Shown here: positions 46,473 through 56,346 of the stretch, piece after piece
Layout of the letters: the number at the start of each line of letters is the position of its first letter
Position numbering within the stretch: the first letter of the stretch is position 1
Source: Pseudomonadota bacterium
GTDB taxonomy: Bacteria; Pseudomonadota; Alphaproteobacteria; Rhizobiales; Beijerinckiaceae
Length of the DNA stretch: 64,000 nucleotides
Direction of reading: 5' to 3'
Assembly (NCBI GenBank): GCA_021781815.1
Contig: JAJXWB010000013.1
Coordinates: 1 to 64,000, forward strand
Translations under genes and position numbers: made by a program
The notes under the pieces: model-generated
Database searches by the model: none
What the model was told of the DNA's origin: nothing
Seen by the model: the letters and a program-made list of their open reading frames with translations, nothing else

Positions 46473-47227
46473 CGGGCGGGCTCGAACGTGGCTGTGCGCG
46501 GCGCGTCGCCGGCGGCGACGGCCAGATGGGTCAGTCGATCCAGCCGACGACGCAGGATCTCGTTGCGGATCGACATCATGTGCAGGGTCACGAACAGACA
46601 GGTCGAGCCGACGGCCATGACCAGCAGCGGCCAGAGCATGGACGAATAGATCGCCGGACCAGTGGTCTTGAACACGGACGACGGCTGATGGAGCGTGTTC
46701 CACCAGTCGACCGAAAATTTGATTATGGGAATATTGACCAGACCGACCAGCGTCATGACCGCAGCCACCCTGGCGGCGCGCTGCGGCTCCTCGATCGTCC
46801 GCCAGAGCGCGATCAGCGCGAGATAGATGAGCAGCAGCACGAGCATCGAGGTCAGGCGCGCGTCCCACACCCAATAGGTTCCCCACATCGGCTTGCCCCA
46901 GAGCGATCCGGTGACGAGACATATGAAGGTGAACATGGCGCCGAGCGGCGCAGCGGATTTCTGGGCGGCGTCGGCGACCGGATGGCGCCATACCAGCGTC
47001 CCCAGCGCCGCCGAGGACATGACCATGTAGGCGAACATACCGAGCCAGGCGGCAGGCACATGGATGTACATGATCCTGACCGTCTCGCCCTGCTGGTAGT
47101 CGGCGGGGGCGACGAAGAACACGAGGTAGAGGCCGACCGCGAGCAGGACCGCCGACAGAACGCCGAAAATCGGGATAGCGCGCTTGACGAAGCGCAGCAC
47201 GAAGGACGGATTGGCGAAGCGCAGCAT
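46469..47227 (-). CDS. ccmC: Heme exporter/handling protein CcmC
   Basis: Six-span inner-membrane protein that presents heme to CcmE. The 252-residue chain has two periplasmic heme-ligand histidines expected in this family (one in YIHVPAAWLGM, one in WNTLHQPSS) and the tryptophan-rich signature WGTYWVWDARLTS. The last 30 residues are not conserved. It is separated from ccmB by a 147-bp gap and coupled to ccmD. Confidence 0.95.
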   Translation of the reverse strand: MLRFANPSFVLRFVKRAIPIFGVLSAVLLAVGLYLVFFVAPADYQQGETVRIMYIHVPAAWLGMFAYMVMSSAALGTLVWRHPVADAAQKSAAPLGAMFTFICLVTGSLWGKPMWGTYWVWDARLTSMLVLLLIYLALIALWRTIEEPQRAARVAAVMTLVGLVNIPIIKFSVDWWNTLHQPSSVFKTTGPAIYSSMLWPLLVMAVGSTCLFVTLHMMSIRNEILRRRLDRLTHLAVAAGDAPRTATFEPAR

Positions 47228-47294
47228 GGCCTTCCTTTAGCCGAACCGCAACGCGGCGCGCGTCTCGCACGCACAGAAGCCGCCGCTTTTGCTG

Positions 47295-47312
47295 CGAGCC
47301 TGAAGGCTCGCG
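47295..47312. repeat. Short hairpin between ccmB and ccmC
   Basis: GCGAGCC, loop TGAA, GGCTCGC forms a 7-bp stem inside the 147-bp gap that separates ccmB from ccmC. The following GGTCCA context resembles a dispersed element of Hyphomicrobiales. It may weaken read-through between ccmAB and ccmCD. Confidence 0.45.
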
Positions 47313-47374
47313 GTCCAGACTTCGGCTTGTTTAGGGCCGCAGCCGCCCGAAAGCAATTTGCGCCGCATTAACGA

Positions 47375-48049
47375 TTATTCACCCAGCCGCCGCAGCAGGG
47401 CCGCCGTTGCGAACGGACAGAGCGCCCCCGCGGCGAGCGTCAGCGCCGCCAGCACGGCAAGCGGCGCTGCGAACGGCACAGTTGCGCCCGGAGCGGCGGC
47501 ATTGGCCGCCGAGACGCCGAAAATCAGGGCCGGCACGCAGAGCGGCAGCACCAGTAGCGCCATCAGCAGGCCGCCGCGTCGCAGCGAAACGGTGGCCGCG
47601 GCGCCGACGCCGCCGACGAAGGTGAGCGCCGGCGTGCCGATGAACAGCGATACGCCGACGCCCAGCATGGATTCGGCGTCCTGCGCCATCAGCAGCCCCA
47701 GCAGCGGCGCCGCGACCACCAGCGGCAGACCGGTCGTCATCCAGTGCGCCAGGCATTTGACGAACACGACCGCCTCCAGCGGCGTGGCGCCGAGCTGGAG
47801 CTGATCGAGCGAGCCATCCTCGAAATCGGCCTGAAACAGCCGATCGAGGCCGAGCAGCATGGCCAGCAGCGCAGCGATCCACAGGATCGCCGGGCCGATG
47901 CGGCTGAGCAGGTTGAGATCGGGACCGATGGCGAACGGAACCATGGTGACGAGCACCAGCAGAAAGACGACGCCCATCGAGCCGCCGCCGCCGATGCGGC
48001 GCGCAATGGTGATTTCGCGTTTCGTGAGAGCGACCAGCGGGCCGTTCAC
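47375..48049 (-). CDS. ccmB: Heme exporter permease CcmB
   Basis: Six-span permease of the CcmAB ABC complex, which uses ATP to release holo-CcmE. The 224-residue protein shows the family parts LTKREITIARR, DFEDGSLDQLQLGATPLEAVVFVKCLAHW and GLPLVVAAPLLGLL. The start is GTG at 48049 overlapping the ccmA stop (GTGA); the track ORF to 48211 runs into ccmA. This gives the expected size of about 220 residues. Confidence 0.94.
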   Translation of the reverse strand: MNGPLVALTKREITIARRIGGGGSMGVVFLLVLVTMVPFAIGPDLNLLSRIGPAILWIAALLAMLLGLDRLFQADFEDGSLDQLQLGATPLEAVVFVKCLAHWMTTGLPLVVAAPLLGLLMAQDAESMLGVGVSLFIGTPALTFVGGVGAAATVSLRRGGLLMALLVLPLCVPALIFGVSAANAAAPGATVPFAAPLAVLAALTLAAGALCPFATAALLRRLGE

Positions 48050-48654
48050 GCCGCAGCTCCCAGCCGCAGCTCCGCCGCGCCATCGAGGCCGAGAGGCGCA
48101 TGGGTCGCCGCCAGGATCAGGCCGCCGCCCGTCCGGTGTTCGGCCATCACGGCGGCGAGCGCTCCCTGCGCTCGCGCGTCGAGCGCGGTCGTCGGCTCGT
48201 CGAGCAGCCAAATTGGTCGGGGCGCGACGAGAAGTCGCGCCAGCGCCGCCCGTCGCTTCTGGCCCGCGGACAGGTAGCCTGCAGGAATGTCAATGACATG
48301 GGCGAGCCCGAAGGCCGCCAGCGCATCGGACGGGCTCCTGCCGGGATTGTCGCCCCGCTGCATGAACGCCGCCCAGAAACAAAGATTTTCCCGAACCGTC
48401 AGCGCCGGCTTCATGCCCTCGGCATGGCCGACGTAGTGCAGTGCGCCCGGGATATCCTCGTCTTCGCCATCCAGCGTCAGGCGGCCGCCGGCGAGCGGCA
48501 GCAGGCCGGCGATCGCCCTCAGCAGCGTGCTTTTTCCGGCGCCGTTCGGGCCTGCGACGACGAGCGCTCCTCCGTCGGCGACCGAGAAGTCGGCCGACTC
48601 GACAATCCGGCGCCCGCCGCGGTCGATGCACAGTTTCCGGGCTTCAAGGCGCAT
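48046..48654 (-). CDS. ccmA: Heme exporter ATPase CcmA
   Basis: ABC ATPase of cytochrome c maturation. The 202-residue domain has Walker A GPNGAGKSTLL, the signature YLSAGQKRRAALARL (S-A-G-Q-K-R variant typical of CcmA) and Walker B IWLLDEPTTALD. ATG at 48654 begins MRLEARKL as in the family. It is divergent from acnA, a gene order I recall from other Hyphomicrobiales, and is the first gene of ccmABCD; no ccmG follows ccmD. Confidence 0.95.
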   Translation of the reverse strand: MRLEARKLCIDRGGRRIVESADFSVADGGALVVAGPNGAGKSTLLRAIAGLLPLAGGRLTLDGEDEDIPGALHYVGHAEGMKPALTVRENLCFWAAFMQRGDNPGRSPSDALAAFGLAHVIDIPAGYLSAGQKRRAALARLLVAPRPIWLLDEPTTALDARAQGALAAVMAEHRTGGGLILAATHAPLGLDGAAELRLGAAA

Positions 48655-48781
48655 GGCTTCAGGGGCTACCGATTGAAGGAGCGACGAAAATCGCCGCACG
48701 ACTATGGTTCGTGTAGCCGCCTTCGCAGAAATTATCTATAAGCGCGCATCCTTCCCCTTCTCGACGCCCAGGATGATCGCG

Positions 48782-51511
<2,730 letters not shown>

Positions 51512-51520
51512 GACGCACGG

Positions 51521-51582
51521 CTTCCCTCTCCCGCGAGGCGGGAGAGGGTGGGCCTCGCGAAGCGAGGCTCGGGTGAGGGCGC
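51521..51582 (+). repeat. Palindromic repeat, CCCTCTCCCGC family, left copy
   Basis: CCCTCTCCCGC, 3-nt loop, GCGGGAGAGGG (11-bp stem), then GCCTCGC, loop GAA, GCGAGGC, then GGGTGAGGGCG. The two-hairpin unit is repeated in opposite orientation at 52802-52860, and its first stem again at 52113-52137. Confidence 0.85.
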
Positions 51583-51741
51583 CACGATTGCGACGAGCAT
51601 TCGTGTTGCGGCCGACCCTCATCCTCGGACCGAAGTCGGCAACAGCCGTCTTCGTGTCGTCATGGTCCGCCTGACGCCTGCTTCCGTTTCACGGGCTAAG
51701 GACGCACTTGCCATACTCGGGCTTTCGCCTGACGATGCGTG

Positions 51742-52104
51742 ATGCCTCCGCGCGACACGCACAACAAATTGCCGTTCGCCCGCAGACTTCGACGCGAAAT
51801 GACGGTCGCCGAGTCTATGCTGTGGCGCGCATTGCGAGACTCACGTCTCGGCGGACTGAAATTTCGTCGGCAAGTTCCGATCGGCCGCTATGTCGTCGAT
51901 TTCCTTAGCGTCGAAAGCCGTCTGATCGTTGAACTCGACGGGCCGCCGCACGACGATCCGATGCAACGGGCGCACGACGATGCCCGAGACCGTTGACTGC
52001 GCGAGCAGGGTTATCGCGTTCTACGTTTCTCGAACGATCTTGCGCTTGGCGGTATGGACCTGTTGTTGGCGAGAATAAGAATCGCGACCGGCTTGCGAGA
52101 GTGA
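51742..52104 (+). pseudogene. DUF559 endonuclease-domain gene interrupted by a stop codon
   Basis: The reading frame encodes a DUF559 (Vsr-like, PD-(D/E)XK-related) protein: ARRLRREMTVAESMLWRALR, then GLKFRRQVPIGRYVVDF and RLIVELDG. At 51994-51996 a TGA interrupts the frame after DDARDR, but the same frame continues with LREQGYRVLRFSNDLALGGM to a TGA at 52102-52104, which is the family's normal C-terminus. The interrupted codon is where a tryptophan is usual, suggesting TGG to TGA. The truncated 84-residue piece lacks the last strand and helix. It sits between palindromic repeats of one family. Confidence 0.82.
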
Positions 52105-52112
52105 CGCGGACT

Positions 52113-52137
52113 CCCTCTCTCGTGAAACGGGAGAGGG
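52113..52137. repeat. Palindromic repeat, CCCTCTCCCGC family, middle copy
   Basis: CCCTCTCTCGT, loop GAA, ACGGGAGAGGG: the same first stem as the left copy with one changed pair. It begins nine bases after the last stop of the broken DUF559 gene, so that gene has this repeat family on both sides. Confidence 0.8.
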
Positions 52138-52153
52138 GGGCTTCGCGCGGCAC

Positions 52154-52615
52154 TTACGGGTATAAATTCCGCACATCTTGTTCGCTGAGCGGCTTGCCTC
52201 TACTCAACATGCGACGGCAGATACCGGTCGCGACTACATAGATGCCCTGATGTTTTGTCGGATCGCCGATTAACAGTGGTAACTTGGCCAATAACATGTA
52301 TCCATCCGCACCGATTTCTTTTCCAACCTCTGCAAATTGGCGCAGCTTTGAAATTTGGACCGTCGCAGACTTCGGTAACCCGGGCCACTCTTGTTCGCGT
52401 GCGAGGTAGCGTCCTTGGTCGAAGGATTGGTATGCTGTGCGGGCACAGTCTGGCGATACCCTTCCTCGAATGGTTTGTGCGCAAAAGTCGAGGCCAAAGT
52501 GGAACATTGCGTTATCGGCTAGCCCCACTTGAAAGCCCAATGCCGTTGCCCGACGGAAAAAGTTGTCCGAGTCTTCCATGATGTCTTCCGCGCACATTAC
52601 CTTAATATGTAACAT
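52154..52615 (-). CDS. Unknown protein of lower GC content
   Basis: A 153-codon frame (start ATG at 52615, or the in-frame ATGs 6 and 12 codons later; GGAAG lies before the last of these). I do not recognise the family. Visible blocks are NFFRRATALGFQVGLADNA, SKLRQFAEVGKEIGADG, YVVATGICRRML and the end PLSEQDVRNLYP. There is no signal peptide or membrane helix. Base composition is close to half G+C, unlike the GC-rich neighbours, and codon use is correspondingly mixed, which suggests recent transfer. It lies within the repeat-bounded island. Confidence 0.6.
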   Translation of the reverse strand: MLHIKVMCAEDIMEDSDNFFRRATALGFQVGLADNAMFHFGLDFCAQTIRGRVSPDCARTAYQSFDQGRYLAREQEWPGLPKSATVQISKLRQFAEVGKEIGADGYMLLAKLPLLIGDPTKHQGIYVVATGICRRMLSRGKPLSEQDVRNLYP

Positions 52616-52801
52616 TACCTTGTATAGAAGCGCCCGCGCGGACGGGAAGGGGTTACCATCAAATTTGTGGGACGACTGTTGTCAATGCATTGGGCGTTCA
52701 ACTGCGTCGTGCCACTTGCTCGAATTCCGCGCGCGTTGGAGCGCGACTCAGCTGGCCGGCGACGACAATTGTTTCTAGGCTAGTGCGCGTTCCGCAGCAG
52801 A

Positions 52802-52860
52802 CGCCCTCATCCGTCGCGCATTCGCGCGACACCTTCTCCCGCATTGGCGGGAGAAGGGCG
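52802..52860 (-). repeat. Palindromic repeat, CCCTCTCCCGC family, right copy (inverted)
   Basis: Read on the minus strand: CCTTCTCCCGC-type stem (CCTTCTCCCGC/GCGGGAGAAGG, 4-nt loop), then GTCGCGC/GCGCGAC, then GGATGAGGGCG. The order of parts matches the left copy at 51521-51582 in reverse orientation. It borders the 3' end of the DsrE-like gene. Confidence 0.85.
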
Positions 52861-52865
52861 CCACG

Positions 52866-53372
52866 TCACGGCTTGATGTACCGGAACCCCTGCTGCTCCA
52901 GCGCGGCGATCTCGCCGACCGCGGCGCGGATGACGTCCTCGCGCTTCACGCCGTAGAGGTCCCTGTCCGGATCGAGTCTTCGCACGATCAGGGTGTTGCG
53001 GCACACCTCGAATTTGACACCCTCGGCCTTGAGACGATCGATCGCCCGTTCGGCGGCGGCATTGCCTTTGGCCCACATCAGCAGGTCGACGCCGTCCCCT
53101 TGCAGCACGATCCTCAGATCGAGATTTTCAACGCCGACCGCCTCGACGTGGTTCTGCGCGACCTGCAGGAGGTGGCGAAAGCGGCCGTTGAACAGGCCGG
53201 CGGGCTGGTCGACGTGGTAGATCACGCGCTGCCTGCCGTACCCGTCGAAGGTCATGTCGCGCACCCAGGACGCCGTCGGACCTTTCGTGCGCCCGAAGGC
53301 GTAGGCGCCAATGGCGAGCGCGGCGACGCCGACGACGAGGGTCAAAGGAAGAGTGGCGCGCCTAAGATGCAT
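52866..53372 (-). CDS. Exported DsrE-family protein
   Basis: A 168-residue protein with an N-terminal hydrophobic segment (LPLTLVVGVAALAIGAYAFG), acting as signal peptide or anchor, and a DsrE/DsrF-like domain from about residue 45. The domain shows RVIYHVDQPAGLFNGRFRHLLQVAQNH, the LRIVLQGDGV loop, KFEVCRNTL with a cysteine at the sulfur-carrier position, and the usual final QGFRYIKP. Some DsrE proteins carry persulfides; here the role is unknown. ATG at 53372 has GAGG five bases upstream; the track start is too long. It is divergent from leuB. Confidence 0.82.
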   Translation of the reverse strand: MHLRRATLPLTLVVGVAALAIGAYAFGRTKGPTASWVRDMTFDGYGRQRVIYHVDQPAGLFNGRFRHLLQVAQNHVEAVGVENLDLRIVLQGDGVDLLMWAKGNAAAERAIDRLKAEGVKFEVCRNTLIVRRLDPDRDLYGVKREDVIRAAVGEIAALEQQGFRYIKP

Positions 53373-53514
53373 GGGAGCCTCGCTCCGGGCCGGCCCGCCC
53401 CGTTTCGGGACAACCCGCCGCCGGTCGCCTGCTTCGTCCAAGTTTCGCGCCGCGCTTGCCGGAACGGCGCCGGTTCTGTAGCAAACGCGCAAACAACGTA
53501 AATGAGAGCGCGCG

Positions 53515-54618
53515 ATGAACAGCTACAAGCTCCTGCTGCTGCCCGGCGACGGCATCGGCCCCGAAGTGATGGCCGAGGTCGAGAAGATGCTCGCGCGCCT
53601 GACAGAAATGGGCGTCGCCCGGTTCGAGACGGAGCGCGGCCTCGTCGGCGGCGCGGCCTATGACGCGCACGGCCAGGCGATTTCCGAGAGTGACATGGCG
53701 CTCGCGATGGCCGCAGACGCCGTGCTGTTCGGCGCGGTCGGCGGCCCGAAATGGGACGGCGTGCCCTACGAGGTCCGTCCGGAAGCGGGGCTGTTGCGCT
53801 TGCGGAAAGATCTTGCGCTGTTCGCCAATCTGCGTCCGGCGATCTGCTATCCGGCTCTCGCCGAGGCCTCCTCGCTCAAGCGCGAGATCGTCGAGGGCCT
53901 CGACATCATGATCGTGCGGGAGCTGACCGGCGGCGTCTATTTCGGCGAACCGAAGCAGATCATCGATCTCGGCAACGGCCAGAAGCGCGGCATCGACACG
54001 CAGGTCTACGACACCTACGAGATCGAGCGCATCGGCCGCGTCGCCTTCGAACTGGCTCGCAAGCGCCGCAACAAGGTGACGAGTTCCGAAAAGCGCAACG
54101 TCATGAAATCAGGCGTGCTCTGGCATGAGACGATCGTCGCCCTGCACAGGCGCGATTACGCGGACGTGACGCTCGAACACCAGCTTGCGGATTCACTGGC
54201 CATGCAGCTCGTGCGCTGGCCCAAGCAGTTCGATGTGATCGTCACCGACAATCTGTTCGGCGACATGCTCTCGGATATCGCAGCCATGCTGACGGGTTCG
54301 CTCGGCATGCTGCCGTCCGCCTCGCTCGGCGAGGTCGACAAGGCGACAGACAAGCGCCGCGCGCTCTATGAGCCGGTCCACGGCTCGGCGCCGGACATCG
54401 CCGGGAAGGGCATGGCCAATCCGATCGCCATGATCGGCTCGCTCGCCATGTGCCTGCGTTATTCATTCGGATTGGGAGATGCAGCCGATGCAGTCGACGC
54501 GGCGATCTCTGCTACGCTTGCAGCGGGCCTGCGCACGGCAGACATCAAGAGCGACGCGCGCGAGGCGATTTCGACATCGGCGATGGGCGACGCCATCATC
54601 GCGCGGCTGAAGGCCTAG
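53515..54618 (+). CDS. leuB: 3-isopropylmalate dehydrogenase
   Basis: NAD-dependent oxidative decarboxylation of 3-isopropylmalate in leucine synthesis. The 367-residue protein starts [14 protein letters not shown] and shows [38 protein letters not shown] and the NAD-binding [15 protein letters not shown]. It is full length. leuC and leuD are 33-37 kb away, so the leucine genes are dispersed. A strong hairpin follows. Confidence 0.97.
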   Translation: MNSYKLLLLPGDGIGPEVMAEVEKMLARLTEMGVARFETERGLVGGAAYDAHGQAISESDMALAMAADAVLFGAVGGPKWDGVPYEVRPEAGLLRLRKDLALFANLRPAICYPALAEASSLKREIVEGLDIMIVRELTGGVYFGEPKQIIDLGNGQKRGIDTQVYDTYEIERIGRVAFELARKRRNKVTSSEKRNVMKSGVLWHETIVALHRRDYADVTLEHQLADSLAMQLVRWPKQFDVIVTDNLFGDMLSDIAAMLTGSLGMLPSASLGEVDKATDKRRALYEPVHGSAPDIAGKGMANPIAMIGSLAMCLRYSFGLGDAADAVDAAISATLAAGLRTADIKSDAREAISTSAMGDAIIARLKA

Positions 54619-54632
54619 CCGCCAGCGTGAAC

Positions 54633-54667
54633 CCGCCCCCGGCCCGAATTGCGGGCCTCGGGGGCGG
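54633..54667. terminator. GC-rich hairpin after leuB
   Basis: CCGCCCCCG-GCCCG, loop AATTG, CGGGC-cT-CGGGGGCGG makes a long stem with one small bulge between the ends of two convergent genes. No U-tract is present, so a bidirectional terminator role is likely but not certain. Confidence 0.5.
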
Positions 54668-54684
54668 CCCCGTCGCGCCGCCTG

Positions 54685-54978
54685 CTAGAACGGGTAGCGG
54701 TAGCTCGGATCCGGGCGCCAGAGCAGATCCGGCGAATAGGATTCGTAGGGCTGGAAATTGTAAATCGTGTTCTGCAGCACGCTCAGTCGGTCGCGGCTGC
54801 CGACGGGCACCATCGTTCCCGGATCGAGAAATGAGCGCGGCCGGACGACGATCACGCCGGCGCGGGCATGGTGGGCATGGTGGATGCGCTTGCGCGGCCG
54901 CGCGTCAGCGGAGGCAGCGAACGTAAGCGCCGCTGCGGCGCAGATCGCCGCTGATATCAGTCTGGTTGAAAGTTTCAT
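54685..54978 (-). CDS. Small exported protein of unknown function
   Basis: A 97-residue protein with a clear signal peptide (MKLSTRLISAAICAAAALTFAASADA) followed by a basic, histidine-rich segment (RPRKRIHHAHHARAG) and an aromatic C-terminus with YNFQPYESYSPDLLW. The mature part of about 70 residues looks periplasmic. I do not recognise a named family. ATG at 54978 has GAGG seven bases upstream. Confidence 0.68.
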   Translation of the reverse strand: MKLSTRLISAAICAAAALTFAASADARPRKRIHHAHHARAGVIVVRPRSFLDPGTMVPVGSRDRLSVLQNTIYNFQPYESYSPDLLWRPDPSYRYPF

Positions 54979-55107
54979 TCTGGCGCCTCGCAGCAAATCG
55001 ATGAAAGTAAGTCTACCGCGGATTTCACTTCGGCGCATCCCTGCCGTGGCGATTTTGAATAGGATATAGAGCGGCGGGATCGCGTCGCCAGCCGTTCGGA
55101 GACTACA

Positions 55108-55947
55108 TCAGCGGCGCATTGCCGCATGCGCGACCGGTTTGGGCCGCGTCGGCGCAGTTGCGGCGCGCGGGCGTGGGCGCGGGCCGCTGCAGGCTGCATC
55201 GCGGGCAAGCTCGCTGCGCGCGAAGTACCGCTGCAATTCCTCGTCGTCGCTGGCGGCGGCGAGGTCGAGCCCTCCGATCAGACACGCCATCTGCCGGCGC
55301 GTAAATGCTGTTCCGTCTGGCCCGCAGGCGGCGCCGAACACTTGCAGCAGCGGTTCGTCCGCTGCGAAGCGGAATACAGCGCAGCCCTCGCGCGCGGCGG
55401 CCTGGCCCGGCGCGGCGATTCGCGCCTCGGCCCATTCGGCCTGTCCGAACCGGGTCAGAATGGCCGTCGCCCGGCCGAGCCCGTCGAGCGCAAGTCCCGC
55501 GTCGGCCGCGCGGCGCGCGCTTTCGACAAACAGGGTCTGGTTCGGCGCGCCTTCGCCGCCGACGCGATGCACGACAACCCGCAGATAGGGCTCCGCGCCG
55601 GTGAACACGCCGAAGGTCAGAACATCCTCGCGACCGCCTCCGGTCGAATGGCGTCGCATGCCGTAACTCGCCGCGGCGTGTGCGAATTCCGGCGCAGCGA
55701 AAGAATAGACGGGCAAGGGTTTTGGCGTCTCGACCCAGATCGGCGCCGGGGCCGGGGCCGCAGTCGGGCGTTCGGCGGGCGGGGCGATTGCCAGCACGAG
55801 ATAGATGACGCCCAGCATTGCGCCAAGTCCGCTGAACAGCGCGACTTCAAGGCGATGCCTGCGGGCCGCGCGCCCGGCGGCGGCGGCGATCGTGCCTGCC
55901 AGCCGGGCGATTTCCGGCCCGCCCGGTTGAAGAGCGATCAGGGTCAT
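55108..55947 (-). CDS. Membrane-anchored protein of unknown function
   Basis: A 279-residue protein with one transmembrane helix (about 36-56, ALFSGLGAMLGVIYLVLAIA), a proline/alanine-rich linker and a mostly beta-predicted extracytoplasmic domain (GREDVLTFGVFTGAEPYLRVVVHR ... LTRFGQAEWAEARI) with three cysteines. The basic N-terminal 35 residues would face the cytosol. No family recognised. ATG at 55947 has GGAG eight bases upstream, so the longer track ORF is rejected. Confidence 0.7.
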   Translation of the reverse strand: MTLIALQPGGPEIARLAGTIAAAAGRAARRHRLEVALFSGLGAMLGVIYLVLAIAPPAERPTAAPAPAPIWVETPKPLPVYSFAAPEFAHAAASYGMRRHSTGGGREDVLTFGVFTGAEPYLRVVVHRVGGEGAPNQTLFVESARRAADAGLALDGLGRATAILTRFGQAEWAEARIAAPGQAAAREGCAVFRFAADEPLLQVFGAACGPDGTAFTRRQMACLIGGLDLAAASDDEELQRYFARSELARDAACSGPRPRPRAATAPTRPKPVAHAAMRR

Positions 55948-56183
55948 GGACGCAACTCCGCGGCGTTGTGCAGCCTTGTCGGGCGCCCCCAACCTGTCCG
56001 GATGCGTTGAGCGATCCGTTAACTTCGACGCCGCGATTGAAATCAGCGTGAACGAGCCGTTGGCGGAAAAGGTTAACGACGGCCTCGGCCGGCGCGCGCC
56101 AAGGGCGTCGCAAGGCTTGCCCCCGCGGGCGCCCCGGTGTAGGGAAGCCCGCATCGGAGCGCATCGCGCCCTGAGGATCGGCC

Positions 56184-56252
56184 ATGTTCGCAATTTCGAC
56201 CATCACGGCGGCGACGACGAAAACGACGGCGAAAGCGGTCGTTAAGGCCTAG
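56184..56252 (+). CDS. Possible threonine-rich leader peptide upstream of asd
   Basis: A 22-codon ORF with a good Shine-Dalgarno sequence (GAGGA, seven bases before ATG). The peptide MFAISTITAATTKTTAKAVV ends KA and contains six threonines, two isoleucines and three lysines, all products downstream of aspartate semialdehyde. Five threonine codons are ACG. It ends 94 bp before asd. The pattern recalls the E. coli thrL leader peptide. It could be a chance ORF; conservation would decide. Confidence 0.4.
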   Translation: MFAISTITAATTKTTAKAVVKA

Positions 56253-56254
56253 TT

Positions 56255-56340
56255 CATCCTCGCTCCGGCATTCCCCCGGACCACGGGGGAGGTCCCGCAA
56301 GACGCGCGGACATCCGGGGGAGCCTCTCAAGAACGGGATC
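56255..56340 (+). promoter_or_regulatory. Alternative hairpins in the asd leader
   Basis: TCCCCC at 56272-56277 can pair with GGGGGA at 56285-56290 (7-nt loop), or TCCCCCGGA at 56272-56280 can pair with TCCGGGGGA at 56313-56321. The two structures exclude each other, as expected for an attenuator-type switch after a leader peptide. No U-tract follows, so control could act on asd translation (its GGGA lies at 56335-56338) rather than by termination. Function is inferred. Confidence 0.4.
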
Positions 56341-56346
56341 AATGCA

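Noticed and set aside
51548-51742. 64-codon ORF between the left repeat and the DUF559 gene
   Set aside because: It starts inside the palindromic repeat and shows no family resemblance; probably repeat-derived.
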